Of a stretch of DNA of 64,000 nt, positions 44,533 to 54,010 are shown piece after piece. The stretch covers positions 62,001 through 126,000 of the forward strand of contig NZ_FZOL01000013.1 of NCBI RefSeq assembly GCF_900188455.1, in the 5' to 3' direction. The position numbers and the translations under genes are program-made. A model generated the notes under the pieces. It saw only the letters and a program-made list of their open reading frames with translations, had not been told where the DNA came from and made no database searches. The DNA is from Pseudomonas japonica. GTDB lineage: Bacteria > Pseudomonadota > Gammaproteobacteria > Pseudomonadales > Pseudomonadaceae. Position 1 is the first letter of the stretch. Every line of letters starts with the position of its first letter.

Positions 44533-44627
44533 TGGTCAGACCGGTAAAACCAATTATCGGCCAGACCCTTGCGGAGTGGAAAAATCGGGCGCACACTGGC
44601 CCCGCACTGGACATACCGGTAAGACCA
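44533..44627. promoter_or_regulatory. Two GntR/FadR-type operator repeats upstream of the dicarboxylate transporter gene
   Basis: TGGTCAGACCGGTAAAACCA (44533-44552) and TGGACATACCGGTAAGACCA (44608-44627) match at 17 of 20 positions. Each contains the (T/C)GGT-N3-ACC(A/G) dyad typical of the FadR subfamily of GntR regulators (PdhR, LldR). Between them, CGGCCAGACCCTTGC (44558-44572) has the GG-N10-GC spacing of a weak sigma-54 promoter. Both repeats lie upstream of the transporter ATG at 44689. Binding by the GntR proteins encoded downstream is inferred. Confidence 0.65.
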
Positions 44628-44688
44628 CAATAATTAAGTCCGACGCGCCATCACACGGCAGCCAGGACACCGACCAGAGATCCCTCCC

Positions 44689-45990
<1,302 letters not shown>

Positions 45991-45993
<3 letters not shown>

Positions 45994-46148
45994 GGTCTGT
46001 ATGAAATGTATTCGAGCGAAGGCCAGGCAAGGCGAAAACGGGCGAGGAACGGCCGGGGTCGCGCCCGACTTTACTGGAGTAAATGAGCATTCCGAGCCCG
46101 TTTTCAACGCAGCATGGGCGAGCTCGGATGCATTTCGTACAGAGCCTA
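45991..46148. mobile_element. Small MITE-like element with terminal inverted repeats, flanked by TA
   Basis: About 154 bp with imperfect inverted arms of nearly 60 bp: the left end GGGTCTGTATGAAATGTATT and the right end complement GGCTCTGTACGAAATGCATC, both containing GAAAACGGGC further in. TA borders both ends (45991-45992, 46147-46148), as expected for TA-targeting IS630/mariner-type MITEs. The left TA plus the first element base create the TAG stop of the transporter gene; removing the element would leave TAA at the same place, so the protein is unchanged. Confidence 0.7.
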
Positions 46149-46178
46149 AGGTATGACTGACCTCTCACGGAGCAACAT

Positions 46179-46883
46179 GTGATCACCTCATCGACAGTAG
46201 TGAACGGCGTGGTCGAGAAACTGCGCCAGGCCCTGGCCCGCGGACAGTGGCGCTGCGGCGAGATGCTCCCGGGCCAGCGTGAGCTGGCCGAGCAACTGGG
46301 CATCAGCCGACCGAGCCTGCGCGAGGCGGTGACCGTGCTGGAAACCCTTGGCCTGGTCCGCTCCATGCCCGGCAAGGGCGTGCTGGTGCTCGACGCCGAC
46401 AGCGCCGAGCCGACGCTGGTCCCGGCCGCGGTGGCCGAGGCCAGCCTGGAGGATGTCCTGCAACTGCGCTACACCCTCGAACCCTTCATCGTCGGGCTGG
46501 TGGCGCAATCCATCAGCAACCAGGAAACCGGCCAGTTGCGCCTGACCCTGATGGACATGCGCGAAGCCCTCGACGCCGACGATGCCGAGGCCGGGGTCAA
46601 TGCCTACATCGCCTTCCACGAGGCGCTGTTCGCCCTGACCTCCAACCCGATCTTCCAGAGCGTGGTGCAGCAGACCAGCAATGCCCTCAAACAGAGCGCC
46701 CAGGTGCTGCGCAAGTCCCCCGAGCACCTGGCCGCGCGGCTGGAAGAGAACGAAGCGGTGGTCCGCGCCATCCGCAACAAGGACAGCGCCCAGGCCAGCG
46801 CGCAGATGCGCCGGCACATCCTGCAGGAAGGCCGGCGCATGGGTATCGAACTGAAGATCCCGGACGAACAGCCGGGTCGTTGA
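46179..46883 (+). CDS. GntR-family (FadR subfamily) transcriptional regulator
   Basis: Regulator of 234 aa: winged HTH (MLPGQRELAEQLGISRPSLR, then LETLGLVRSMPGKGVLV) followed by an all-helical FCD ligand domain with conserved metal-binding-type residues (ALRYTLEPF-like segment, AYIAFHEALFAL, MRRHILQEG). The start is GTG at 46179, with ACGGAG 6 nt upstream. The operators before the transporter gene fit this subfamily, so it likely controls that gene. It lies after the transporter, separated by the MITE-like element. Confidence 0.88.
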   Translation: MITSSTVVNGVVEKLRQALARGQWRCGEMLPGQRELAEQLGISRPSLREAVTVLETLGLVRSMPGKGVLVLDADSAEPTLVPAAVAEASLEDVLQLRYTLEPFIVGLVAQSISNQETGQLRLTLMDMREALDADDAEAGVNAYIAFHEALFALTSNPIFQSVVQQTSNALKQSAQVLRKSPEHLAARLEENEAVVRAIRNKDSAQASAQMRRHILQEGRRMGIELKIPDEQPGR

Positions 46884-46900
46884 ATTCCAGGAGTGCGAGC

Positions 46901-47563
46901 ATGAACACTTCCCTGCCCTTCCTCATGGCCGGCGGCGCACGCCGGATGTCCGCGGAGGACATCTATCCGCAGTTGTTCGACGCGATCCTCGAACAGCGCC
47001 TGACACCCGGCACCCCGCTGACCGAACTGGCCCTCGGCCAGGCCTTCGGGGTCAGCCGCACGGTGATCCGTCGGGTACTGGGGCGGCTGTCGGACCAGCA
47101 GGTGATCGTCCAGCGCCCGGCCCATACCGCGCGCCTGGCGGCGCCGGACCCGCGGCAGGCGCGCCAGGTCCTGAGCGCCCGGCGGCTGGCGGAAACCACC
47201 CTGATCGAACTGGCCGCGCGGCGCTCACGACCCGGGCAACTGCGCCAGTTGCGCGAGCTGATCGCCCGCGAACGCCTGAGTCATGAGCAGGGCCAGCGCT
47301 GCACGGCAATTCGCCTCGGCGGCGAGTTTCACCTGAAGCTGGCGGAGATCGCCGACAACGCGCCACTGACGCGTTTTCTCAACGGCCTGGTGCCGATGAC
47401 CTCGCTGATCATCGCCAAGTACGAACAGCACGGTTGCGAGCATTGCGCCTGGGAAGAACACGCGGCGCTGGTGGATGCCCTGGAGGATGGCGACAGCGAG
47501 GCCGCGCTGCGTCTGATGCACCTGCATCTGGATCGCATCGAGGCCAAGCTGGAACTGGATTAA
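46901..47563 (+). CDS. Second GntR-family regulator (FCD type)
   Basis: Regulator of 220 aa with the HTH TPLTELALGQAFGVSRTVIR followed by an FCD domain (GGEFHLKLAEIADN, CAWEEHAALVDALEDGD). The ATG at 46901 has AGGAG 8 nt upstream. It lies 17 bp after the first GntR gene and is probably cotranscribed. Two adjacent, divergent GntR proteins suggest joint control of a small catabolic or transport unit; the effectors are unknown. Confidence 0.87.
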   Translation: MNTSLPFLMAGGARRMSAEDIYPQLFDAILEQRLTPGTPLTELALGQAFGVSRTVIRRVLGRLSDQQVIVQRPAHTARLAAPDPRQARQVLSARRLAETTLIELAARRSRPGQLRQLRELIARERLSHEQGQRCTAIRLGGEFHLKLAEIADNAPLTRFLNGLVPMTSLIIAKYEQHGCEHCAWEEHAALVDALEDGDSEAALRLMHLHLDRIEAKLELD

Positions 47564-47575
47564 GGATCCCATGTT

Positions 47576-47672
47576 GGGGCTGCTTCGCAGCCCTTCGCGA
47601 GCAAGCTCGCTCCCACAAGATACGTGCAATCCTGTGGGAGCGAGCTTGCTCGCGAAGGGCCGCAAAGCGGCC
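47576..47672. repeat. REP pair (BIME)
   Basis: Two REP palindromes in inverted orientation: 47594-47617 (starting TTCGCGAGCAAGCTCGCTCC) and its exact complement at 47633-47656, flanked by short stems GGGCTGCTTCGCAGCCC and GGCCGCAAAGCGGCC. It lies between two genes that converge, the usual place for Pseudomonas REPs. Confidence 0.9.
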
Positions 47673-47701
47673 TCAATAGGCTTGACTGACCGGTATTTTC
47701 C

Positions 47702-48751
47702 CTAGGGCTGTTTTGCCGTGGTGTCGTGGTTCGACCAGTCCACCAGCAGGCTGTAGCCCACCGCCAGCAGGGTCGGACCGATGAACAGGCCGATGAAGCC
47801 GAACGCCAGCAGTCCGCCGAACACCCCGAGCAGCACGATCACCAGCGGCAGGTCGCCGCCGCGGCTGATCAGGTAGGGTTTGAGCACGTTGTCCACGCCG
47901 CTGATGATGAAGGTGCCCCAGATGCCGAGGAAGATCGCCATGCCGTAGTCGCCCTTCCAGGCCAGCCAGGCGGTGGCGGGAATCCACGCCAGCGGCGGGC
48001 CCATGGGGATCAGGCTGAGCATGAAGGTGACCAGGCCGAGGACCAGCGCCCCCGGCACCCCGGCGATGAGGAAACCGATCAGGGCCAGCAGGCCCTGGGC
48101 CGCGGCGGTGCCGATCACGCCATTGACGACGCGCTGCACGGTGCCGGCGACCAGGTCGAGGTAATGCTGGCCGCGCTCGCCGATCAGCCGTTCCAGCAGG
48201 CGCAGAACGAAAGCCGCCAGCCGGGGGCCGTCACGATAGAAGAAGAACACGAAGACCAGGCTGAGGATCAGCTCGACTATGCCGCTGCCGATCTGCGCGC
48301 TGCGCGCCAGCAGCCAGTTGCCGACCTGGCCGAGGTACGGTTTGACCGTGGTCAGCAAGGCCGCGCCCTGCTGGTCGATGGTGTTCCAGTAGCCGACCAG
48401 GCGCTCGCCCAGGAACGGGATGCTGCCCAGCCAGGCCGGTGGGTCCGGCAGGCCGTCGACCTGCACGTCGCGGATGAACGCGGTGGCGTCACGCACATGG
48501 TCGGCCAGGTTGAAGCCCAGCCAGATCAGCGGCAGTGCCACGAGGATCAGCCAGAGGGTGGTGAGCAGGCTCGCCGCGAGGGTCTCGCGACCGCCGCACA
48601 GCCGCGTCACCAGGCGCATCAGCGGCCAGCTGGCATACGCCAGGATCGCGCCCCAGAGCAACGCGGAAATGAACGGGGCCATGACCCAGAGAGCCGCGCC
48701 CAGTAAGGCCAGCAGGAGAATCTGCACCAGCAGGCGATCGTTGTTGAGCAT
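47702..48751 (-). CDS. AI-2E-family transporter (PerM/YdiK-like permease)
   Basis: Membrane protein of 349 aa with about eight hydrophobic segments, starting LLVQILLLALLGAALWVMAPF. The C-terminal half carries the family features VVNGVIGTAAAQGLLALIGF, FMLSLIPMGPPLAWIPA, SGVDNVLKPYLISRG and GGLLAFGFIGLFIGPTLLAV. Members export AI-2, act as Na+/H+ antiporters or are unassigned; the substrate here is unknown. Confidence 0.88.
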   Translation of the reverse strand: MLNNDRLLVQILLLALLGAALWVMAPFISALLWGAILAYASWPLMRLVTRLCGGRETLAASLLTTLWLILVALPLIWLGFNLADHVRDATAFIRDVQVDGLPDPPAWLGSIPFLGERLVGYWNTIDQQGAALLTTVKPYLGQVGNWLLARSAQIGSGIVELILSLVFVFFFYRDGPRLAAFVLRLLERLIGERGQHYLDLVAGTVQRVVNGVIGTAAAQGLLALIGFLIAGVPGALVLGLVTFMLSLIPMGPPLAWIPATAWLAWKGDYGMAIFLGIWGTFIISGVDNVLKPYLISRGGDLPLVIVLLGVFGGLLAFGFIGLFIGPTLLAVGYSLLVDWSNHDTTAKQP

Positions 48752-48798
48752 GGGGGCCTCTTACACGGAACAAGAACAGACAAACCGGCTGCCATCCT

Positions 48799-48918
48799 CG
48801 TAGGAGCGTGGCTTGCCCGCGAAAGGACCGCAACGCGGTCCCGGCTCACATTGGCAATCCGGGGACCGCTTTGCGGTCCTTCGCGGTGGTTCGTCACACG
48901 ACGAGCCACGCTCCTACG
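48799..48918. repeat. Imperfect palindromic intergenic repeat (REP-related)
   Basis: Outer arms CGTAGGAGCGTGGC and GCCACGCTCCTACG enclose two hairpins, GGACCGCAACGCGGTCC and GGACCGCTTTGCGGTCC. The structure fills the gap between the AI-2E-type gene and the DUF4892 gene and belongs to the REP/BIME class. Confidence 0.8.
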
Positions 48919-48934
48919 GGGGGATAGCGCACTC

Positions 48935-49723
48935 CTAACGAATCAGTTCGACATGCAGGCCAGCAGCCGGCTTGTCGCCGGTCTCCAGTCGCGCCGCCCG
49001 CACACCCGCCGCACTCAACTGCTCGCTCCACACCGGCGCCTTCGCCCCGGTCAGGCTGACCCGCAGGCTGCTGTCCAGGTTCAGGCTGCGCGCCAGCAGC
49101 GCCACCCAGGTTGCCGGCGGTTCGCCGTCGAGGTCCGGATAGTCGAGCTTGCCGGTACTGCGCAACTCACGCAGCACCGTGGCCGGGGTCGGCAGCAGTT
49201 CGCCAAGGGGCTGGTTGGCCTCGAACTGCTCGACGTGCAGGTAGGCGCGCTTGTTGCCGCGGGTGATGGCATACAGCGCGACCAGGGTGTCGTGGTCGTC
49301 GCCGCTGCGGCGCAGGAGGATGAACGCCTGGTCTTCGTCCGAGCCGTACAGGCGGGCGTTGCGGAAGATCTCGTTGGCCCACAGGCTGCTTTCACCGCAG
49401 TCGCGCTTCTCGCACCAGAACAACGGATAGCCGCCATCGGCCTGCAGCGCCTCGCGGGCAAGGCCGAAGGCCTCGGCGGCAGTGCGCTCCGGCGGCAATT
49501 GCCAGGTGGTGGAACTGACCTGGCCACGGCTTTCGATCTTGCCTTCCATGCGCAACTGGCCGCTGATCTTGCGCAGCGCGCCCAGCGGATAGACGCGTTC
49601 CTGCTCCTTCGCAGGCTGCTCGTCGAACACCTTGGCATCCTGGGGAATCGGCAGATCGCCGGCGGCATGGGCGGCACCGGTGATCAGCAACAGACCGGCA
49701 AGAACGGACTGGACGGCACTCAT
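48935..49723 (-). CDS. DUF4892 family exported protein
   Basis: Periplasmic or envelope protein of 262 aa with a signal peptide (about 1-20, LLLITGAAHAAG). The body matches what I know of the DUF4892 family: YPLGALRKISGQLRMEGKIE, a two-Cys segment FWCEKRDCGESSLWANEIF and a C-terminal OmpA-like stretch LRVSLTGAKAPVWSEQLSAA. The ATG at 49723 has GAGG upstream; the frame continues beyond without support. Function is unknown. Confidence 0.8.
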   Translation of the reverse strand: MSAVQSVLAGLLLITGAAHAAGDLPIPQDAKVFDEQPAKEQERVYPLGALRKISGQLRMEGKIESRGQVSSTTWQLPPERTAAEAFGLAREALQADGGYPLFWCEKRDCGESSLWANEIFRNARLYGSDEDQAFILLRRSGDDHDTLVALYAITRGNKRAYLHVEQFEANQPLGELLPTPATVLRELRSTGKLDYPDLDGEPPATWVALLARSLNLDSSLRVSLTGAKAPVWSEQLSAAGVRAARLETGDKPAAGLHVELIR

Positions 49724-49840
49724 CGGCGAACCTCGCCGGCGTGACCGGCGTGGCCAGAAGGAAGGGGGCGGCTGTCGTGCTGGGTCATGATTGTCTCCCT
49801 GATCAAAACCCGCCAAGCCTCGACAGTTGCCCGATACAAG

Positions 49841-50695
49841 TCAAGGAATGGCAAAGAAGCGATTGAAACAGTCTGCAACAAGCATTGCGCCGGCTTCGTC
49901 GTTCACGTGCAGGTGATGACCACCGGGCAAATGTTCCAGCGTGAAGGGTAGCTGCTCCAGCAACGCCGTGTTGCGCGCCAGCATGCCGTCGTCGGCCACC
50001 ACCAGGGTGGTCGGGCAGGCGATGCGCCGGACGAAGCTCAGGGCCTGTTCCTCGCTCATGCGCAGCGGCGACGGCAGGGTCAGGCGGCTGTCGCTGCGCC
50101 AGCTGAAACCGCCGGGAACCGGCACCAGGCCACGCTGGGCCAGCAGCTCGGCGGCCTCGCGGGTGACCGCGACCATGCCTTTCATGCGGGCTTCCACCGC
50201 CCGCTCCAGTTCGGCATACACCGACTTGCGCTTGCTCTCATGGCGCAACTGCGCCTCCAGGGCCATGCCCATGCGCTCGGCGGCGTCCTGCGCCGCCGCG
50301 CCTGGTGGAATCACCCCGTCGATCAGCGCCAGGCGCACGACACGCTCCGGCAGACTGCCGGCGAGGATCACCGAAACGATCGCCCCCAGCGAATGCCCGA
50401 GCAGGGAGAAGCGCTCCCAGCCCAGTTGCTCGGCGACCCGCAGGACATCGTGGGCGTAGTCCGCCAGGGTATAGCCGGCGCCGGGCGGACGATGTCCGGA
50501 ATAGCCGTGCCCGGCGAAATCCAGGGCGACGATGCGCAGGCCGTGCAGTTTCGGCGCCAGGCGCGCGAAGCTGTTGGCGTTGTCCAGCCAGCCATGCAGG
50601 GCGATGACCGGGCGACCGTCCGGCGGCCCGTACAGATGCGCGGCCAGTTCGATATGACCGAGGTCCAGACGCACTTCTTCGACCTGATGACTCAT
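49841..50695 (-). CDS. Alpha/beta hydrolase
   Basis: Cytoplasmic hydrolase of 284 aa. The oxyanion region is VIALHGWLDNANSF, the nucleophile elbow GHSLGAIVS (Ser), the acid in VVADDGML and the His in LPGGHHLHV. Substrate unknown. The ATG overlaps the stop codon of the upstream hydrolase gene (ATGA), so the two hydrolases are coupled. The similarity to each other is limited to the fold. Confidence 0.88.
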   Translation of the reverse strand: MSHQVEEVRLDLGHIELAAHLYGPPDGRPVIALHGWLDNANSFARLAPKLHGLRIVALDFAGHGYSGHRPPGAGYTLADYAHDVLRVAEQLGWERFSLLGHSLGAIVSVILAGSLPERVVRLALIDGVIPPGAAAQDAAERMGMALEAQLRHESKRKSVYAELERAVEARMKGMVAVTREAAELLAQRGLVPVPGGFSWRSDSRLTLPSPLRMSEEQALSFVRRIACPTTLVVADDGMLARNTALLEQLPFTLEHLPGGHHLHVNDEAGAMLVADCFNRFFAIP

Positions 50696-51486
50696 GCCTG
50701 CCGTCCCTCCCAGCGCTGGAACACGGTGCGGATCAGCCGTGCGGTGTCGTCCGGACGCTCCAGCGGGAACATGTGGCCACCGGCGACACTGTGGTTTTCC
50801 CCCAGCGGCATGCGTTGCACCGCCTGGGCGTGATGGGCGCGGACAATCCGGCTGTCGCTGCCGCGAACCATGGCCAGCGGCACTTTCAGCTTGCCGGGAT
50901 GGGCCGGGCGGGTGTGCGGGATGCTGCGATAGATCTGCATCTCGATGGCCGGATCGAAACGCAGGCGCCAGCCCTCGCCTTCCTGCTTCAGGCCATGTTG
51001 CAGGTAGGCTTCCAGGCATTCCGGATCAAAGGCGCGGAACAGCGACTTGCCGGCGAAATAGGCACGGGCCTGGTCAAGGTCGGCGAAAGTTTCGCGGCGC
51101 CCCTCGGTGCGCCCGGCCGGGGTGATGCGGTCGATGAAGCCCCAGCGCTTGGCCAGCCGGATCAGCCACTGGTCGGCGAGGGTCAGTACCGGCGAGTCGA
51201 GCATCACCACCCCGCGATACAGCTGCGGGCAACGCAGCGCCGCATGCAGATGAAGGACACCGCCGAGGGAATGGCCGACGCCCCACACCGGTTCGGCCTG
51301 CTGCTCCAGATGGTGGATCAGCTCGTCCACCAGCAGCAGCCAGTTGTCGCCTACCGGAAAGCGCGGGTCATGGGCGTGCTGCGGCAGATGCCTGACCTGG
51401 TAATCCGGCGCCAGTCCGGCGAAGAGCTTGCCGTAGGTGGCCGAGGGAAAGCCGTTGGCGTGAGCGAAGAAGATCTGTTGCGACAT
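50692..51486 (-). CDS. Alpha/beta hydrolase (second of a coupled pair)
   Basis: Hydrolase of 264 aa starting MSQQIFFAHANGFPSATYGK. The nucleophile elbow is GVGHSLGGV, the catalytic His is in VAGGHMFPLE, and the acidic residue is probably in MVRGSDSRIV. Substrate unknown. The ATG at 51486 opens directly with the first beta strand; no strong ribosome site is seen. Transcribed before the other hydrolase. Confidence 0.87.
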   Translation of the reverse strand: MSQQIFFAHANGFPSATYGKLFAGLAPDYQVRHLPQHAHDPRFPVGDNWLLLVDELIHHLEQQAEPVWGVGHSLGGVLHLHAALRCPQLYRGVVMLDSPVLTLADQWLIRLAKRWGFIDRITPAGRTEGRRETFADLDQARAYFAGKSLFRAFDPECLEAYLQHGLKQEGEGWRLRFDPAIEMQIYRSIPHTRPAHPGKLKVPLAMVRGSDSRIVRAHHAQAVQRMPLGENHSVAGGHMFPLERPDDTARLIRTVFQRWEGRQA

Positions 51487-51624
51487 GACTGACGGCCTGA
51501 TGCGGAAAAAACTGACATCGATTGTCCGCAACCATCGGAGGGTGAGCAATGTCCGGAACCGCCATCAGCGATGGCACTCCGGTCAGCAATCGGCCAAAGC
51601 GCCCTGCTGCGCCGCCGCTGGCGC

Positions 51625-51972
51625 TCAGAAACCTTCGAACGAGCGCTGCAGGCAGGCCTGGATATAGGCCACCTGGAATTCGTAGGCTTCGCGCACCTGA
51701 TAACGCTCCTGCTCGTTCAAGTGCGCGCGCTGCATGGCCAGGCAGGACACCTGGAGCATCTTCGCCATCTGGTCGCAGGCCAGTTGGAACTGCTGCAACG
51801 ACTGCGATTCGCGACGATGGCCGTAACGCCGCACCAGGGCGTCCAGGCGCTCGTCGGCGGCATCATGGAGGACCTGGAACTCGGAGAAATCCAGGTCGTA
51901 GTTCAGATTGACTTCGTCCAGCACCTGCCGCAGATCGGCCGAGCAGGCGGGTCCTTCGTTGCGTCCAGTCAT
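51625..51972 (-). CDS. Small helical protein of unknown function with a las-type box upstream
   Basis: Soluble, helical protein of 115 aa (YDLDFSEFQVLHDAADERLD, then QSLQQFQLACDQMAKMLQVS) without signal or membrane segment. Not recognised. AGGAGA lies 8 nt upstream of the ATG. A lux/las-type box with a spaced -10 (52011-52055) lies 39 bp upstream, the same promoter layout as the RHS/Ig genes next door, so it may be a further member of that group: chaperone, adaptor or immunity factor are possibilities. This is inference. Confidence 0.65.
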   Translation of the reverse strand: MTGRNEGPACSADLRQVLDEVNLNYDLDFSEFQVLHDAADERLDALVRRYGHRRESQSLQQFQLACDQMAKMLQVSCLAMQRAHLNEQERYQVREAYEFQVAYIQACLQRSFEGF

Positions 51973-52010
51973 GATTGCGTCTCCTGGGACATGACCGCTG
52001 TGTAGGCCTC

Positions 52011-52055
52011 ACGCTAGCAAGCGGCCGCCGATGCAACAACTGACAAAAATATCAG
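52011..52055 (-). promoter_or_regulatory. las/lux-type box C and -10, upstream of the 115-aa gene
   Basis: CTGATATTTTTGTCAG on the minus strand (52040-52055), then 23 bp, then TAGCGT (52011-52016). The box overlaps the stop codon of the RHS-core gene 52052-52936. Confidence 0.65.
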
Positions 52056-52936
52056 TAGCCCAGGTCAGAAGCGCTTGAACGACGCCGGAGTGACCTCTGG
52101 CCGCGGATGGAAACCGCGGGTGAGGATGGCGCGGTGATGTACCCGGATTCACGGCTGGCCCTGGACAGCGAACCCTGCAGGTTGTCCAGCGACGTCCCGC
52201 GAAAATCGCGTGGGGATGCGGGAGGGGTACGGTCAAGATCGAACAGGGTCGAGGTGCTGCTGCTCCGCGACATTGGCCGAGCCTTGTGGACAGGGGGTGG
52301 CGACCCGTGCGGCAAGGGCGGTCCGGAGGTGAAATAGCCTGGCGGTGGGTCGAGGTCCCAATTATCTGGTACCGATGGAAAGGATCGTGCGGAAGGCTCC
52401 TGTCGCCGCAAGCCAGCGCGACCAGACACCGACTGACGTTTGAAGAGCATCATCCCCCCGGAAACGAACATGCTGAAGGCGGTGATCATGGTTAGGGTGA
52501 TCAGCACTTCCTGCCCCACGCCTCTGCTGGTTATCGAGCCCGCCAGTGCCCCCAGCATGCTTACGCTGGAAATCCCGAATACCCACTGCAAAGTCTTATG
52601 TCCGTCGGGATCGATATGGTTGACCGGATCCCCCACGCAGTAGGCATAGGCGTTGAGACCACCGGCACCAAAGGGACTGAGGTTGTCCGGCTGGTGGAAG
52701 CGGCGCAACGCCGGGCTGTAGGCGCGGTAACTGCCCAGAATGTAGAGATCGCCATGCTCCAGGTACTCGCCGTTGAATCCCAGCAAACCGACGGCATCCC
52801 GCGCTGCCGAGTGCGTGCCATAGGCGCAGAAGCACCGGACAAGCCTGCGCTGCCCGTGCATCTCGACCATCGGCGTGTTGAGCCGGTTCGCGGCCAGCAG
52901 CAGCGAACGGGCAGGTGTGAAACGAGCAGATTGCAT
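52052..52936 (-). CDS. Stand-alone RHS-core protein with two membrane segments and a PPxY tail (cassette 2)
   Basis: A 294-aa protein. Residues 10-112 equal the end of an RHS scaffold: LLLAANRLN, LGFNGEYLEHGDLYILGS, YRAYSPALRRFHQPDNLSPF, GGLNAYAYCVGDPVNHIDPD. The variable C-terminus has two hydrophobic segments (about 115-136 and 143-165), a PPGY motif (198-201) and a Ser/Arg-rich tail. The start at 52936 has GGAG upstream; a Met five codons earlier is possible. No enzymatic toxin motif was recognised. It lies 40 bp after cassette 1 and shares its architecture, so it may be an alternative C-terminal module for the split RHS protein. Confidence 0.8.
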   Translation of the reverse strand: MQSARFTPARSLLLAANRLNTPMVEMHGQRRLVRCFCAYGTHSAARDAVGLLGFNGEYLEHGDLYILGSYRAYSPALRRFHQPDNLSPFGAGGLNAYAYCVGDPVNHIDPDGHKTLQWVFGISSVSMLGALAGSITSRGVGQEVLITLTMITAFSMFVSGGMMLFKRQSVSGRAGLRRQEPSARSFPSVPDNWDLDPPPGYFTSGPPLPHGSPPPVHKARPMSRSSSTSTLFDLDRTPPASPRDFRGTSLDNLQGSLSRASRESGYITAPSSPAVSIRGQRSLRRRSSASDLGY

Positions 52937-52976
52937 GGCGTCGGTCTCCATGAATGGGCGGCTATTGCGGTATTGG

Positions 52977-53921
52977 CTAAGGAGTTTGGCGAATCCCCCT
53001 CCCCCTGACACGGGGAGGCGGGGACGACGTTGGTCCATCGCTCATCCAGCCGCGTCCGATGGAAGAGCTCGACGACCAGCCCCCGCCAGAGGAACCGCCC
53101 AGGGAGCCGAAGGAACCGTGTCTGCTCATGCCACTGGCTATCGACCCTGTGGGTGAGCGTGGCTGCATATGGCTAACAAGACCGATGCGATTCGACGCCG
53201 CCTCCGAGTGGATGCCCGATGACGACGGCGACGGCTGATAATTCGGCGGAGGTGTGTCCTCGCGGTAGGCCGGCGGCGTGCCAAGGCGGTAGGCCGGAGG
53301 TGAATCAGATCCTGACGTCGGGCGCAGCGCTTGCAGCGGTATGACATTCTGCGCGGCGGGCTCCGGCGACATGGAATGCGAGTCCTGCCTGCCCATCCTC
53401 GCGCGAGTCGCTGCCGCGCTGCGCTTGATCATCATGCCCCCACCCGAGGCCAGCGCCCCAATCCCGGCGATCACGGTAACCGCGATCAGCAGGCCCTGGA
53501 TCTTCTCCTCGGTGGCAATCGCACCGATGAATCCCCCCGCCGCCACCACGCTCGAGACAACGAAGATCGCCAACAGCGGAACGCGCCCGTCCGGGTCGAT
53601 ACGATTCACCGGATCCCCCAGGCAGTAGGCATATGCGTTCAACCCGCCCGCGGCGAACGGGCTGAGGCTGTCCGGCTGGCAGAAGCGCCGCAGGGCCGGG
53701 CTGTAGGCGCGATGGCTGCCCAACAGATAGACACCGCCGGGCTCCAGGTACTCACCGTTGAAGCCCAGCGCCGCGCCCTCCCCCGGTGCCGTGGCGCGGC
53801 GGCCATACGGGGAAAAGACCTGCCTGCGCGACTGTCCTTCACGCGTCTCCAGCAACGGGCTGGCGTGTCGATCGACGGCCAGCAGCAATGCGCGCGAAGC
53901 GCTGGGAGAGTCAGTCTGCAT
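52977..53921 (-). CDS. Stand-alone RHS-core protein with two membrane segments and three PPxY motifs (cassette 1)
   Basis: A 314-aa protein. Residues 11-112 are the RHS core: LLLAVDRHASPLLE, SPYGRR, LGFNGEYLEPGGVYLLGS, RAYSPALRRFCQPDSLSPF, GGLNAYAYCLGDPVNRIDPD. The cleavage-type motif DPVNRIDPDG marks the border to a variable C-terminus with two membrane segments (about 114-135, 141-165), PPAY (208-211, 216-219), PPNY (225-228) and a Ser/Gly/Arg-rich tail. PPxY motifs bind WW domains in eukaryotes. GGAGAA precedes the ATG. A las-type box with -10 lies upstream. No catalytic domain seen. Confidence 0.82.
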   Translation of the reverse strand: MQTDSPSASRALLLAVDRHASPLLETREGQSRRQVFSPYGRRATAPGEGAALGFNGEYLEPGGVYLLGSHRAYSPALRRFCQPDSLSPFAAGGLNAYAYCLGDPVNRIDPDGRVPLLAIFVVSSVVAAGGFIGAIATEEKIQGLLIAVTVIAGIGALASGGGMMIKRSAAATRARMGRQDSHSMSPEPAAQNVIPLQALRPTSGSDSPPAYRLGTPPAYREDTPPPNYQPSPSSSGIHSEAASNRIGLVSHMQPRSPTGSIASGMSRHGSFGSLGGSSGGGWSSSSSIGRGWMSDGPTSSPPPRVRGRGIRQTP

Positions 53922-53948
53922 GCTCGTTCTCCAGGGTCGGGTTGACTC

Positions 53949-53993
53949 ACCATAAGCCAGCGCGCGCGCCGATCAAACTGGCAGAACCGCCAG
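53949..53993 (-). promoter_or_regulatory. las/lux-type box E and -10, upstream of RHS-core cassette 1
   Basis: CTGGCGGTTCTGCCAG on the minus strand (53978-53993), then 23 bp, then TATGGT (53949-53954), 27 bp before the cassette 1 ATG. This is the best palindrome of the five boxes. Confidence 0.75.
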
Positions 53994-54010
53994 GTAGCGA
54001 GAGTCGCGAA

